NCBI RefSeq assembly: GCF_003470665.1
Contig: NZ_QRJZ01000004.1
Span: 1-64,000 of the forward strand
DNA: 64,000 nt
Direction of reading: 5' to 3'
DNA from: Collinsella sp. AM17-1
GTDB taxonomy: Bacteria > Actinomycetota > Coriobacteriia > Coriobacteriales > Coriobacteriaceae
The notes below the pieces were generated by a model. That model did no database searches, was not told the DNA's origin, and saw only the letters and a program-made list of their open reading frames with translations. Shown one piece after another: positions 8,660 through 17,516 of the stretch (position 1 is its first letter; every line of letters begins with the position of its first letter). The translations under genes were made by a program, and so were the position numbers.

Positions 8660-10282
8660 ATGGATACGACGTTGAACCAAGACGCTGTCGCCGAGATCTG
8701 GCGTCCGGTCGTTCTGACGTTTGAGAGCGCCTGTTCGTTCGACAACCCGTTTTTGGATGTTGAGATTTGGGCGGAGTTTGTCGGTCCGAGCGGCAGGGTG
8801 ATCCGCCGCGAGGCCTACTGGGACGGCGACCGCACCTACCGCGTCTCGTTTGCCCCGACCGAGCTCGGCGCTTGGAACTATGGTATCGAGGCTCCCGAGC
8901 AGACCGGTCTTAATGGCCGTGTGGGCAGCGTCGAGGCTGTACCGTACAAGGGCGACCTCGACCTGTATCGCCACGGCTTTATCCGCGTCGCGGACAACCC
9001 GCACTTATTTGCCTATTCGGATGGCACGCCGTTTTTTTGGCTCGGCGACACCCACTGGGAGTTTGCCTACCGCGAGAGCTGGGACAAGTCGAACCACCCT
9101 GGCATGACGAGTCAGTTCCGCGGCATGGTCGACCTGCGTGCCAAGCAGGGATTTACCGTCTACCAGACCAACTTGCGCTCTGACATGGGCGCAGATGGTC
9201 GCTACTGGATTGACGGCGGTATGCCCAAGGGCGCAGAGGATCTGCCCAATGTTGCTTTCTACCGGCAGGAGCTTGATCGCCGCATGGCCTATGTCGCCGA
9301 TGCCGGTTTGGTCAACGCGCTTGGCCAGGCATGGGCGTTTTCTATTCGCGGCGATCATGGCGTGGAGCATCAAAAGCACCTTGCCCGCTATCTGGTGGCG
9401 CGCTATGGCGCATATCCGATGGTTTGGACGCTTGCCGGCGAGGTTGCCGGGTATGGCAAAGAAGATCGAGCCGCTTTGATCGACGGATGGCGTGAGGTCG
9501 CCTTGGAGATCGAGGCCCGCGACGGCTATGGCCACCTGGCTACGGCGCACTATACCAACGAGCGCCCCTTTGCCGATTACTACCAGGACGAGGCTTGGAT
9601 GGACTTTACGCTCAACCAGGCCGGTCATGGCGATTACCTGATCAAGGCGAGCGACTACTTTGACTATCTGGCAGCTCATGACGACAAGCCCTTCGTCGAG
9701 GGCGAGGCGCTCTACGAGTTTTGCTCGACGCTCGAGGAAATGGGTACGCGCCTGTGCACCGCAGACATGTTGCGTCGCGTGGCGTATATCTGCATGCAGG
9801 CGGGCGGCGCTGGCTATACCTACGGAGCCCAGGGCATCTGGGACAACGTGTGGGAAAGTCCCGAGGAGCTCGATCCCTTTATGGCGATCTTCAACCGCTT
9901 TGGCATTACGTGGGCCCAGGCGGTAGACGGAGAGGGTGCAGTCCAGATGGGCTATATGCGCTCCTTCTACGAAGAAAATCACTTCTGGGAGCTCGCTCCC
10001 TACGAAACGACCGATGCGGGCAACCTGTTTGCCAACAAGGCTCCGCTGGCAACCGCCAACCGAGACCTTTCGCGCATCGTCGCGTACTTTGGCGATACCG
10101 TGCGCCGAAAGCTTGCTATCGAGGGCGTGCCGACGGGCGCTGCCTATGCAAGCCGATGGTTTAACCCCCGCACGGGCGCATACCGTGACGGCGAGAACGT
10201 CTCTGTCGTCACGGACAGCATCACACTGCCTGACAAACCCGAGGTTGGGGATTGGCTCCTCGTCCTCGAGCTCAAGGCATAA
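8660..10282 (+). CDS. DUF5060/DUF4038 glycoside hydrolase (apiosidase-like family)
   Basis: A 540-residue intracellular glycosidase. Residues about 13-95 form the beta-rich DUF5060 domain (EAYWDGDRTYRVSFAPTELG), followed by a TIM barrel of the DUF4038 type starting at GTPFFWLGDTHWEF, and a C-terminal beta domain. Candidate catalytic acids are Glu261 in WTLAGE and Glu347 or Glu349 in FVEGEALYE. DUF4038 includes the GH140 apiosidases that release D-apiose from pectin side chains; members also act on other glycosides, so the substrate is inferred from context. There is no signal peptide, consistent with hydrolysis after PTS uptake. It sits 29 bases after the hydrolase gene and upstream of the PTS genes. 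Confidence 0.75.
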   Translation: MDTTLNQDAVAEIWRPVVLTFESACSFDNPFLDVEIWAEFVGPSGRVIRREAYWDGDRTYRVSFAPTELGAWNYGIEAPEQTGLNGRVGSVEAVPYKGDLDLYRHGFIRVADNPHLFAYSDGTPFFWLGDTHWEFAYRESWDKSNHPGMTSQFRGMVDLRAKQGFTVYQTNLRSDMGADGRYWIDGGMPKGAEDLPNVAFYRQELDRRMAYVADAGLVNALGQAWAFSIRGDHGVEHQKHLARYLVARYGAYPMVWTLAGEVAGYGKEDRAALIDGWREVALEIEARDGYGHLATAHYTNERPFADYYQDEAWMDFTLNQAGHGDYLIKASDYFDYLAAHDDKPFVEGEALYEFCSTLEEMGTRLCTADMLRRVAYICMQAGGAGYTYGAQGIWDNVWESPEELDPFMAIFNRFGITWAQAVDGEGAVQMGYMRSFYEENHFWELAPYETTDAGNLFANKAPLATANRDLSRIVAYFGDTVRRKLAIEGVPTGAAYASRWFNPRTGAYRDGENVSVVTDSITLPDKPEVGDWLLVLELKA

Positions 10283-10303
10283 CCATATTTCCCTTGGTCA
10301 TAG

Positions 10304-10332
10304 GCGGGAAAGAGTCGGCCGCAATTTCCCGC
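10304..10332 (+). other. Intercistronic hairpin
   Basis: An 8-bp inverted repeat GCGGGAAA / TTTCCCGC with a 13-base loop lies between the glycosidase and EIIC genes. It lacks a T tract, so it may stabilise mRNA or attenuate rather than terminate. Confidence 0.4.
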
Positions 10333-10376
10333 TTGACAGCTAGATGAATCGTTTAGAGAGGATCAGTGAACACGAA

Positions 10377-11648
10377 ATGAGCGTTCTCGATTCGATGCAG
10401 GGCTTCCTCGAGAAGCACGTGGGCCCCATTGCCCACAAAGTGAGCAGCTTTAAGGTCGTAAAGGGCCTTATGTCCGGCATGATGGCGACCATGCCCGTTA
10501 CGCTGGGCGTGGCGCTGCTCTCCATCATCAACGGACTGCCGATCCCGCCGCTGCAGGCGTTCCTTACCGGCACTGGCATGTCGGCGACGATTGCCGATGT
10601 GTTGGTCGTCACCATGAACCTCGGTGCCATCTACATGTGCGCTTCGGTTTCGTACTCCTACGGCAAGGTGCTTGAGAACAAGGGCCTTACGACGACGGTT
10701 GCGTCCATTGGCGTTCTGCTCCTGCTGATCCCGCTGGGCCATGCCGAGGACGGCTCGACCTTCATCACCACCCGTTACCTGGGTAGCTCGGGTCTGTTCG
10801 TGGCCCTGCTCGTGGCGCTGATCGTGCCGAAGGCGCTCAACTTCCTTATGAAGCATATCGCCATTCCCATGCCCGATTCCGTTCCGCAGTTCGTCAACGA
10901 CTCGCTGTCCCCGATGTTCTGCGCCATCGTCATCTTTACCTCGGCCGCGCTGCTTAAGTGGGGCATGGGCCTGACGAGCTACGGCGATGTCTTTAACCTC
11001 ATCAACTCCACCATTGCGGTGCCCGTTATGTTCCTGGGCTCCAGCCCGTGGGCCGTCGTCGTCTACTTTATCCTGTGCAACCTGCTGTTCTTCTTTGGTG
11101 TACATCCCAGCGTCCTGATGAGCGTGTACATGCCGGTCGTTTCGACGTGCGCTCTGGCCAACGTCGAGGCATACCTTGCCGGCCAGCCGCTTCCGTATCT
11201 GCCGTTCATCGTTATGTTCTCCGTGGGTTCTGTTGACGCCCTGGGCATGGAGCTTGCACTGCTCACGGCCAAGTCCGAGCGCTACAAGACGCTTTCCAAG
11301 GTCGCTCTGGTGCCTGCCATCTTCAACATCTCCGAGCCCATCATCTTTGGTACGCCCGTCGCCATGAACCCCTATATGTTCATCCCCTACATCCTGCTCA
11401 AGCCGGTCGCATGCGCCGTTGCCGCCATTGGCCTGCTGCTGGGTCTTGGCAACGCGTATAACCCGACGGTCAACATGCCGTTCGTCGTGCCGCTGCCCAT
11501 CACCGACTTCTTCATCGGCGGTCCTGGTCTGGTTGTCATTGTCTGCGCTGCGATTCTCGCCGTTGCCCTGCTGTTCATCCCGTTTGTCAAGATGGCCGAC
11601 AAGGAGGCCCTCGAGGAGGAGGCCGCCGCAAAGGCTTCTGCCGAGTAG
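10377..11648 (+). CDS. PTS lactose/cellobiose-type EIIC permease
   Basis: A membrane permease subunit of about 423 residues that translocates and phosphorylates a disaccharide-type sugar together with the IIB and IIA downstream. Multiple hydrophobic helices and the conserved ISEPIIFGTPVAMNPYMFIPY block identify the CelB/LacE-like EIIC family. The frame is open from ATG 10344 with 11 extra residues; I prefer the ATG at 10377 because MSVLDSMQGFLEKHVGPIA matches the usual family N-terminus, although neither start has an ideal ribosome site. IIB and IIA follow as separate genes. Confidence 0.85.
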   Translation: MSVLDSMQGFLEKHVGPIAHKVSSFKVVKGLMSGMMATMPVTLGVALLSIINGLPIPPLQAFLTGTGMSATIADVLVVTMNLGAIYMCASVSYSYGKVLENKGLTTTVASIGVLLLLIPLGHAEDGSTFITTRYLGSSGLFVALLVALIVPKALNFLMKHIAIPMPDSVPQFVNDSLSPMFCAIVIFTSAALLKWGMGLTSYGDVFNLINSTIAVPVMFLGSSPWAVVVYFILCNLLFFFGVHPSVLMSVYMPVVSTCALANVEAYLAGQPLPYLPFIVMFSVGSVDALGMELALLTAKSERYKTLSKVALVPAIFNISEPIIFGTPVAMNPYMFIPYILLKPVACAVAAIGLLLGLGNAYNPTVNMPFVVPLPITDFFIGGPGLVVIVCAAILAVALLFIPFVKMADKEALEEEAAAKASAE

Positions 11649-11738
11649 GTCATTGTCCGTAAGTTCGTAGGTTCGGCCGATCGCGTTGATTGCCGAAACA
11701 TATAAGTCCCTGTGAGGGGTTACAGGAAAGGAACTGCA

Positions 11739-12041
11739 ATGAAAAACATCGTTCTTATGTGCGCCGGTGGCATGTCCACGAGCATCATCATGAAGAACAT
11801 CAAGAAGGCTGCCGACGCCGAGGGTCTGGAGTGCAAGGTCTCCGCCCACGCCGTCAGCGAGGCTGCCACCATCGGACGCAATGCCGACTGCATCCTGCTT
11901 GGGCCGCAGGTTGGCTATGCCAAGGACGAGGTTTCTGCCGCATGCCCCGAGGTACCGGTCGGCGTGATCCCCATGGCCATCTACGGCATGATGGACGGCG
12001 CCAAGGCTCTGGCCCAGGCCAAGGAACTGATGGGACTGTAG
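11739..12041 (+). CDS. PTS lactose/cellobiose-type EIIB
   Basis: A 100-residue cytoplasmic phosphocarrier. The N-terminus IVLMCAGGMSTS contains the phosphorylated cysteine (Cys8) and its P-loop. The start at 11739 follows GGAAAGGA; the frame is open upstream without homology. It lies between EIIC and EIIA and receives phosphate from the EIIA encoded two bases downstream. Confidence 0.93.
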   Translation: MKNIVLMCAGGMSTSIIMKNIKKAADAEGLECKVSAHAVSEAATIGRNADCILLGPQVGYAKDEVSAACPEVPVGVIPMAIYGMMDGAKALAQAKELMGL

Positions 12042-12043
12042 GT

Positions 12044-12361
12044 ATGACGGCAGAAGAGATTCAGCTTCAGAGCTTTCAGATCATTGCAGGCGTCGGTTGC
12101 GCGCGCAGCTGCTACATCGATGCGATTCACCTAGCTCGTGATGGCAAGTTCGAAGAGGCCGAGGCGAAGATCGCCGAGGGCCAGCAGCACTATGCCGAGG
12201 GTCACGCGGCTCACGGTGGCCTTGTCCAGCAGACTGCAGCTGGCGAGAACCTGAGCATCGATCTTTTGCTTGTCCATGCCGAGGATCAGCTTATGAGTGC
12301 CGAGGGCTTTGGCATCCTTGCCAAGGAGTTCGTGGACGTCTATCGCAAGATGGGCGCGTAA
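12044..12361 (+). CDS. PTS lactose/cellobiose-type EIIA
   Basis: A 105-residue EIIA of the lactose family, a helical trimer that passes phosphate from HPr to EIIB. The active histidine His78 and metal ligand Asp81 fall at the classic positions in LLVHAEDQLMS. The usual second histidine of the HAxDH motif is replaced by Gln82, a mild departure from the family. The gene starts two bases after EIIB and is followed by a terminator, so the PTS set is the end of the operon that began at 7158. Confidence 0.9.
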   Translation: MTAEEIQLQSFQIIAGVGCARSCYIDAIHLARDGKFEEAEAKIAEGQQHYAEGHAAHGGLVQQTAAGENLSIDLLLVHAEDQLMSAEGFGILAKEFVDVYRKMGA

Positions 12362-12452
12362 CCACGGGCCTTGCAGCCAGATTACCCCCGCGGGCGGTGT
12401 GCTCGCGGGAATAGGGCGGTATTGATTTCGCGTACATACATATGCGGATAGA

Positions 12453-12477
12453 GAGGGTCCTTCGGGGCCCTCTTTTT
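12453..12477 (+). terminator. Rho-independent terminator after the lactose-type PTS operon
   Basis: GAGGGTCC (12453-12460), loop TTCG, GGGCCCTC (12465-12472), followed by a run of T. The stem has one G-T pair. Confidence 0.9.
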
Positions 12478-12525
12478 GTTGCCCTTGTATGTTCAGATTG
12501 TTTACATACCGTTTAGGCTGATTTC

Positions 12526-12622
12526 TCTACCGTTTACGGGACTTTCGCGCTAAACTACTAAACAAAAGAGTAAAACATTTAGTAAACAGAACAAAACGAA
12601 ACATGCGTCTGTTTACTGAACA
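12526..12622 (+). promoter_or_regulatory. Operator-rich promoter region of the isomerase/transketolase/kinase operon
   Basis: This AT-rich stretch holds several TAAAC/GTTTA half-sites: CTAAACTACTAAAC, then ACATTTAGTAAACAG at 12576-12590, and CTGTTTACTGAAC at 12609-12621. The block CTACCGTTTACGGGACT just before them recurs, slightly changed, at about 33835 in front of the second PTS operon. LacI-family binding is inferred. Confidence 0.5.
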
Positions 12623-12643
12623 TGTGATTAGGGGAGGACGTAC

Positions 12644-14044
12644 ATGGATAAGATCAAGCTCGGCTTTGTGCCCACGCGCCGCAGTATCTTTAGCGCGCCG
12701 GACGCGATCAAGTATCGCGGCCTGACGGCTGATCGCCTGCGCGAGATCGGCGTCGACATCGTGGATATCGACGACATCAACGACGAGGGCCTGCTATTCG
12801 ACGACAGCCATATCGCGCCTATCGTCGAGAAGTTCCGCGCCGAGGGCGTCGACGGCATCATGCTGTGCCACGCCAACTTTGGTACCGAGTATGTCTGCGC
12901 CCGCCTTGCCCGCGAGCTCGGCCTGCCCGTGCTGCTGTGGGGTCCGCGCGACGAGCGCCCCGAGCCCGACGGCACCCGTCTGCGCGACAGCCAGTGCGGC
13001 CTGTTTGCGACCGGCAAGGTCCTGCGCCGCTTCCAGGTGCCCTTTACCTACATGACCAACTGCCGCCTGACCGACCCCGAGTTCGAGCGCGGCGTCTGGG
13101 ACTTCCTGGCAGTGTGCAACGTGGTCAAGACCTTCAAGCACACCCGCATCCTGCAGATGGCCACCCGTCCGTTCGACTTCTGGTCGACCATGTGCAACGA
13201 GGGCGAGCTGCTCGAGAAGTTCAACATCCAGCTTTCGCCCATTCCCATGACTGAGCTTGTCCAGGCCGTGCGCGACGCCCAGACCGACGAGCAGGCCATG
13301 GCCGCCATGCTCGCCCACATTAGCGACAGCTTTGAGATCTGCATCCCCGAGGATAAGGTTCCCGCGGTCGCCGGTCTTGCCATCGCCATGAAGCGCTTGG
13401 TCGAGAAGTACGGCTGCAACGCCGGCGCCATCCAGTGCTGGAACGCCCTGCAGGACGAGCTGGGCATTATGCCCTGCGCCGCCAATGCCATCCTCAACGA
13501 GATGGGTATCCCCATCGTATGCGAGACCGATATTCACGGCGCCATCACCGCGCTGATGGTCGAGGCCGCCGACCTGGGCCGTCACCGCGGCATGTTCGCC
13601 GACTGGACCGTGCGTCATCCCGACAACGAGAACGGCGAGCTGCTGCAGCACTGCGGCCCCTGGCCCTGCAGCTGCGCGGCTGTCAAGCCCAAGCTCACTT
13701 ACCCGCTGGCTTTCGATCACCCCGGCGCGCTGACGGCCGAGGCCAAGCACGGCGACCTCACCCTTGCCCGCTTTGACGGCGACAACGGCGAGTACTCGCT
13801 GCTGCTGGGCAACGCCCGCGGCATCGACGGCCCGGCCGGCATGGGCACCTACCTGTGGGTCGAGGTCGAAAACCTCAAGCGCCTCGAGGCCAAGATCGTC
13901 GAGGGTCCCTACATCCACCACTGTGTCGCCGTCCACGCCAACGTGGTGCCGGTGCTCTACGAGGCGTGCAAGTACATCGGCATTGTCCCCGACCTGTACG
14001 ATCCCATCGAAGAAGACGTCAAAGCTTACCTGCGAGGAGAGTAG
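12644..14044 (+). CDS. L-fucose/L-arabinose isomerase-family sugar isomerase
   Basis: A 466-residue aldose-ketose isomerase-like protein. The Rossmann-like N-terminal half (DGIMLCHANFGTEYVCARLA, PVLLWGPRDERPE) and the C-terminal half with ETDIHGA and DWTVRHPD fit the fucose/arabinose isomerase superfamily, in which Glu, Asp and His bind a divalent metal. It opens a four-gene operon with both transketolase subunits and an FGGY kinase, so it should convert an aldose to the ketose that the kinase uses. The substrate cannot be read from sequence: D-apiose is my leading inference from the neighbours, while L-fucose is unlikely because no fuculose-phosphate aldolase is present. Confidence 0.75.
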   Translation: MDKIKLGFVPTRRSIFSAPDAIKYRGLTADRLREIGVDIVDIDDINDEGLLFDDSHIAPIVEKFRAEGVDGIMLCHANFGTEYVCARLARELGLPVLLWGPRDERPEPDGTRLRDSQCGLFATGKVLRRFQVPFTYMTNCRLTDPEFERGVWDFLAVCNVVKTFKHTRILQMATRPFDFWSTMCNEGELLEKFNIQLSPIPMTELVQAVRDAQTDEQAMAAMLAHISDSFEICIPEDKVPAVAGLAIAMKRLVEKYGCNAGAIQCWNALQDELGIMPCAANAILNEMGIPIVCETDIHGAITALMVEAADLGRHRGMFADWTVRHPDNENGELLQHCGPWPCSCAAVKPKLTYPLAFDHPGALTAEAKHGDLTLARFDGDNGEYSLLLGNARGIDGPAGMGTYLWVEVENLKRLEAKIVEGPYIHHCVAVHANVVPVLYEACKYIGIVPDLYDPIEEDVKAYLRGE

Positions 14045-14046
14045 AA

Positions 14047-14883
14047 ATGGCAACTATCGAAGAGCTTGAATCCCTGCGTTGGGACCTTCGCCGCGATTGC
14101 GTCGATATCATCATGGCTGGCGCCGGCGGGCACATCGGCGGCGACATGTCGGTCATCGATGCGCTGATGACCCTCTACGCCAACCACCTCAACATTTCTC
14201 CCGAGACCGTCGACGATCCCAACCGCGATCGCTTCGTGCTCTCCAAGGGCCACGCCATGGAGGCCTACTACGCGGTGCTCTGCCACGAGGGCTATCTTGA
14301 CCTCGATGACGTCAAGGCCCGCTTCTCCAAGTTCGGCAGCCCCTACATCGGCCACCCCAACAACAAGCTCAAGGGCATCGAGATGAACTCGGGCTCGCTG
14401 GGTCACGGCCTGCCCGTGGCCGTCGGGATGGCGCTTGCCGGCAAGATGGATGGCCGCGACTACCGCGTCTACACCATCATGGGCGACGGCGAGCTTGCCG
14501 AGGGCTCGGTCTGGGAGGGCGCCATGAGCGGCGGCAACTACCAGCTCGATAACCTGTGCGCGCTCGTGGACCGCAACCGCCTGCAGATCAGCGGCAGCAC
14601 CGAGGACGTCATGAAGCAGGACTCACAGGAGGAGCGCTGGGCCGCCTTCGGTTGGAACGTGCTCTCCATTCCGGGCAACGACATTCAGGCCATCGACGCC
14701 GCGCTGACGCTGGCCGCCGAGACCAAGGGTAAGCCCACGGTTATCATCCTCAACACGGTGAAGGGCTACGGCTCGCCGGTTATGGAGGACAAGGCCGCCT
14801 GGCATCATCACCTGCCCAACGATGAGGAATATGCCCAGATCATCGCCGATTTCGCTGCCCATAAGGAGGCTATCAATGGCTAA
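14047..14883 (+). CDS. Split transketolase, N-terminal (TPP-binding) subunit
   Basis: A 278-residue transketolase A subunit. It has the SKGHAMEAYYAVL and GSLGHGLPVAVG blocks and the thiamine diphosphate/Mg motif from GDGELAEGSVWEG to VDRNRLQISG. The gene starts two bases after the isomerase stop codon and overlaps the next gene by eight bases. Two-gene transketolases are common in anaerobes, but one placed between an isomerase and an FGGY kinase resembles apulose-4-phosphate transketolase subunit A (AptA) of the described D-apiose pathway. The generic pentose-phosphate function remains the alternative. Confidence 0.85.
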   Translation: MATIEELESLRWDLRRDCVDIIMAGAGGHIGGDMSVIDALMTLYANHLNISPETVDDPNRDRFVLSKGHAMEAYYAVLCHEGYLDLDDVKARFSKFGSPYIGHPNNKLKGIEMNSGSLGHGLPVAVGMALAGKMDGRDYRVYTIMGDGELAEGSVWEGAMSGGNYQLDNLCALVDRNRLQISGSTEDVMKQDSQEERWAAFGWNVLSIPGNDIQAIDAALTLAAETKGKPTVIILNTVKGYGSPVMEDKAAWHHHLPNDEEYAQIIADFAAHKEAING

Positions 14884-15817
14884 CAAGATCGCCAACCGCA
14901 AGGTTATCTGCGACACGCTGCTCGAGGCCGCCGCAACCGATAAAGACATCGTCGTCCTGTGCTCCGACTCCCGCGGCTCCGCGTCGCTCACGCCGTTCTT
15001 CGATCAGTATCCCCAGCAGTCCATTGAGGTCGGCATTGCCGAGCAGGACCTGGTGAGCATCGCTGCCGGCATGGCCTCGTGCGGTAAGAAGGCCTGGGCC
15101 GCCTCGCCGGCGTCCTTTGTGACCACGCGTTCGTATGAGCAGTGCAAGGTCGACGTTTCGTACTCCAACACCAACGTCAAGCTCATCGGCATCTCGGGCG
15201 GCGTGTCCTATGGCGCCCTGGGTATGAGCCACCATTCTGCGCAGGATATCGCCGCTATGAGCGCGATTCCCAACATGCGCGTGTATCTGCCGAGCGACCG
15301 CTTCCAGACCGCCGAGCTTGTGCGCGCCCTGGTAGCCGACAACAAGCCGGCCTACATCCGCGTGGGGCGCAACCCGGTCGAGGACGTGTACACCGAGGAC
15401 GAGTGTCCGTTCCAGATGGATCGCGCCACCTGGGTGCGTCGCGGCACCGATGTGACGCTCGTCGCCACCGGCGAGATGGTCCGCCACGCCGTGGACGCCG
15501 CCGATCTGCTGGCCGAGCAGGGAATCTCGGCAACGGTGCTCGACATGTACTGCGTCAAGCCGCTCGACGCCGAGGCCGTGATCGAGGCCGCCGGCGCCAC
15601 GCGCGCCGTCGTGACCGTCGAGGAGCACAGCCCCTTCGGCGGCCTGGGTTCCATGGTCGCGCAGGTCGTGGGCGAGCATTGCCCGCGTCCGGTCAAGTGC
15701 CTCTCCCTGCCCGACGCGCCGGTCATCACCGGTACGAGCCCCGAGGTCTTTGCGCACTACGGCCTGACGGGTGCCGGAATCGCGCAGACCGTCGCCGAGT
15801 TCTTGCCCGCAGAGTAA
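14876..15817 (+). CDS. Split transketolase, C-terminal subunit
   Basis: A 313-residue transketolase B subunit comprising the pyrimidine-binding and C-terminal domains. The conserved EVGIAEQDLVSIAAG segment contains the glutamate that activates thiamine diphosphate, and FVTTRSYEQ and GVSYGALGMSHHS are typical. The ATG at 14876 follows AAGGAGG and overlaps the A subunit gene by eight bases, implying coupled translation and a one-to-one complex. By context it may correspond to AptB of the apiose pathway. Confidence 0.85.
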   Translation: MANKIANRKVICDTLLEAAATDKDIVVLCSDSRGSASLTPFFDQYPQQSIEVGIAEQDLVSIAAGMASCGKKAWAASPASFVTTRSYEQCKVDVSYSNTNVKLIGISGGVSYGALGMSHHSAQDIAAMSAIPNMRVYLPSDRFQTAELVRALVADNKPAYIRVGRNPVEDVYTEDECPFQMDRATWVRRGTDVTLVATGEMVRHAVDAADLLAEQGISATVLDMYCVKPLDAEAVIEAAGATRAVVTVEEHSPFGGLGSMVAQVVGEHCPRPVKCLSLPDAPVITGTSPEVFAHYGLTGAGIAQTVAEFLPAE

Positions 15818-15820
15818 CTG

Positions 15821-15855
15821 GAATGTGACAAAGGGACCGCCCCTTTGTCACATTC
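15821..15855. other. Perfect 15-bp hairpin between transketolase and kinase genes
   Basis: GAATGTGACAAAGGG (15821-15835) pairs perfectly with 15841-15855 around a 5-base loop, ending just before the kinase ribosome site. A short T run follows. It could be a partial terminator or processing site that sets kinase dosage, or a member of the palindromic repeats common in this genome. Confidence 0.6.
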
Positions 15856-15873
15856 GTTTTGAAAGGGGTGGCC

Positions 15874-17364
15874 ATGGGCCGCTACATCATCGGAATCGAT
15901 CAATCCACGCAGGGCACCAAGGCGCTGCTGGTGGACGAGGGCGGCCATTTGATTCATCGTGCCGATCGCTCGCATCGCCAGATTGTCAACGAGGCCGGCT
16001 GGGTGAGCCATGATCCAGCCGAGATCGCCGCCAACGTGCTGGCCGTGGCGCGCGCCGTGGTGGAGGAGACCGGGGTCGATCCGGCCGACGTCGCCGGCAT
16101 CGGCATCTCCAACCAGCGCGAGACTACCGTTGCCTGGAACCGCACGACGGGCGAGCCGCTGTGCGACGCCGTGGTGTGGCAGTGCGCCCGCGCCCGCGAG
16201 CTGTGCGACGAGCTGGCCGCGCGCGAGGGCGTGGCCGAGCTGGTGCGCGACACGACGGGTCTAGTGCTCTCGCCCTACTACCCGGCGGGCAAGATGGCCT
16301 GGATCCTCGCGAACGTTCCCACGGCTGCCGAGGCCGCTGCAGCGGGCGAGCTGTGCCTGGGCACCATCGATGCCTGGGTGGTCTGGACGCTCACGGGCGG
16401 CGCGGAGTTCCGCTGCGACTGGTCCAACGCCAGCCGCACGCAACTCTTTGACCTGCGCCGTGGCTGCTGGAGCGAGCCGGTGTGCGAGGCCTTTGGCGTT
16501 GACGTGGCCTGCCTGCCGCAGGTGACCGATTCCGATGGCCTGTTCGGCATGACGGACCTGGGCGGCTTTTTGCCGGCACCCGTGCCCATTCACGGCGTGC
16601 TCGGCGACAGCCATGCCGCCTTGTTTGCGCAGGGCTGCCATAGCCGCGGCATGGCCAAGGCGACCTATGGCACCGGCAGCTCGGTCATGATGAACGTCGG
16701 CGACGAGTTCGTCGCCAGCTCGCACGGGCTTTCGAGCTCGCTCGCATGGCGCATGGACGGCGTGACCGAGTACGTGCTCGAGGGCAACGTGAGCTACGCC
16801 GGCGCCGTCAAGACGTGGCTGCGCGACGATCTGGAGCTCATCAATAACCCCGAGGAAGTTACCGACCTGTGCTACGCCGCCAATCCGGCGAGCCGCGTCT
16901 ACTTTGTGCCGGCGTTTACCGGTCTGGGCGCGCCGCACTGGGCGAGTGACGCCGAGGGCTGCGTCTTTGGCATGACGCGCACCACGGGTCGCGCGGAGTT
17001 CGTGAAGGCCGCCGACGAGTCGATCGCCTATCAGATCTTTGACGTGATTGATGCGATGGTCGAGGATTCGGGCGCGGCGCTGGCCGAACTTCGTGTTGAC
17101 GGCGGTCCCACGCGCGATGCGTACCTGATGCAGTTTGAGAGCGACCTGGTTGGCTCGCCCATCCGCATCGCGAGCAACGACGAGATGAGCGGCCTGGGTG
17201 CGGCCTGGGCCTGTGGCATTGCGCTGGACATGTACACGCGCGATGTCGTCGACGTCTACGGCGCCCGCGGCATCGTGGAGCCGTCGATGCCCGCCGACGA
17301 GCGAGCCAAAAAGATCGCCGGCTGGCGCCACGCCGTGAAATCAACGATTGCCTACACTGCCTAG
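15874..17364 (+). CDS. FGGY-family carbohydrate kinase
   Basis: A 496-residue FGGY kinase with two ribonuclease-H-like halves. The N-terminal phosphate loop is IGIDQSTQGTKALLVD; GVLGDSHAALFAQGC and ATYGTGSSVMMNVG belong to the catalytic and ATP-binding regions, and LRVDGGPTRDAYLMQFESDL closes the C-terminal domain. It is closest in look to the glycerol/xylulose kinase side of the family. I chose ATG 15874, which follows AAAGGGG. Downstream of a sugar isomerase and a split transketolase, it should phosphorylate a ketose; apulose kinase is the favoured inference, xylulose or ribulose kinase the alternatives. Confidence 0.82.
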   Translation: MGRYIIGIDQSTQGTKALLVDEGGHLIHRADRSHRQIVNEAGWVSHDPAEIAANVLAVARAVVEETGVDPADVAGIGISNQRETTVAWNRTTGEPLCDAVVWQCARARELCDELAAREGVAELVRDTTGLVLSPYYPAGKMAWILANVPTAAEAAAAGELCLGTIDAWVVWTLTGGAEFRCDWSNASRTQLFDLRRGCWSEPVCEAFGVDVACLPQVTDSDGLFGMTDLGGFLPAPVPIHGVLGDSHAALFAQGCHSRGMAKATYGTGSSVMMNVGDEFVASSHGLSSSLAWRMDGVTEYVLEGNVSYAGAVKTWLRDDLELINNPEEVTDLCYAANPASRVYFVPAFTGLGAPHWASDAEGCVFGMTRTTGRAEFVKAADESIAYQIFDVIDAMVEDSGAALAELRVDGGPTRDAYLMQFESDLVGSPIRIASNDEMSGLGAAWACGIALDMYTRDVVDVYGARGIVEPSMPADERAKKIAGWRHAVKSTIAYTA

Positions 17365-17402
17365 CATGATTTTTCTGGGACGGGGATTAAAAACTCATTG
17401 AC

Positions 17403-17440
17403 CCCCGTCCCGGGTAGCTCATTTGGGACGGGGCTTTTTT
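17403..17440 (+). terminator. Terminator of the isomerase-transketolase-kinase operon
   Basis: CCCCGTCCC (17403-17411) pairs with GGGACGGGG (17425-17433), followed by C and six T. Additional copies of the same arms lie at 17377-17385 and near 17480, so alternative pairings are possible. Confidence 0.85.
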
Positions 17441-17516
17441 GACTGGTATGATTGGTGCGACCATTCCAACCAGCTAAAAGAGCCCCGTCCTAAATTGACT
17501 ATCGAGAGGATCTGCC

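Noticed and set aside
12794..14053. Minus-strand open frame of 419 codons
   Set aside because: It is antisense to the isomerase gene and has no family features; a shadow of GC-rich codons.
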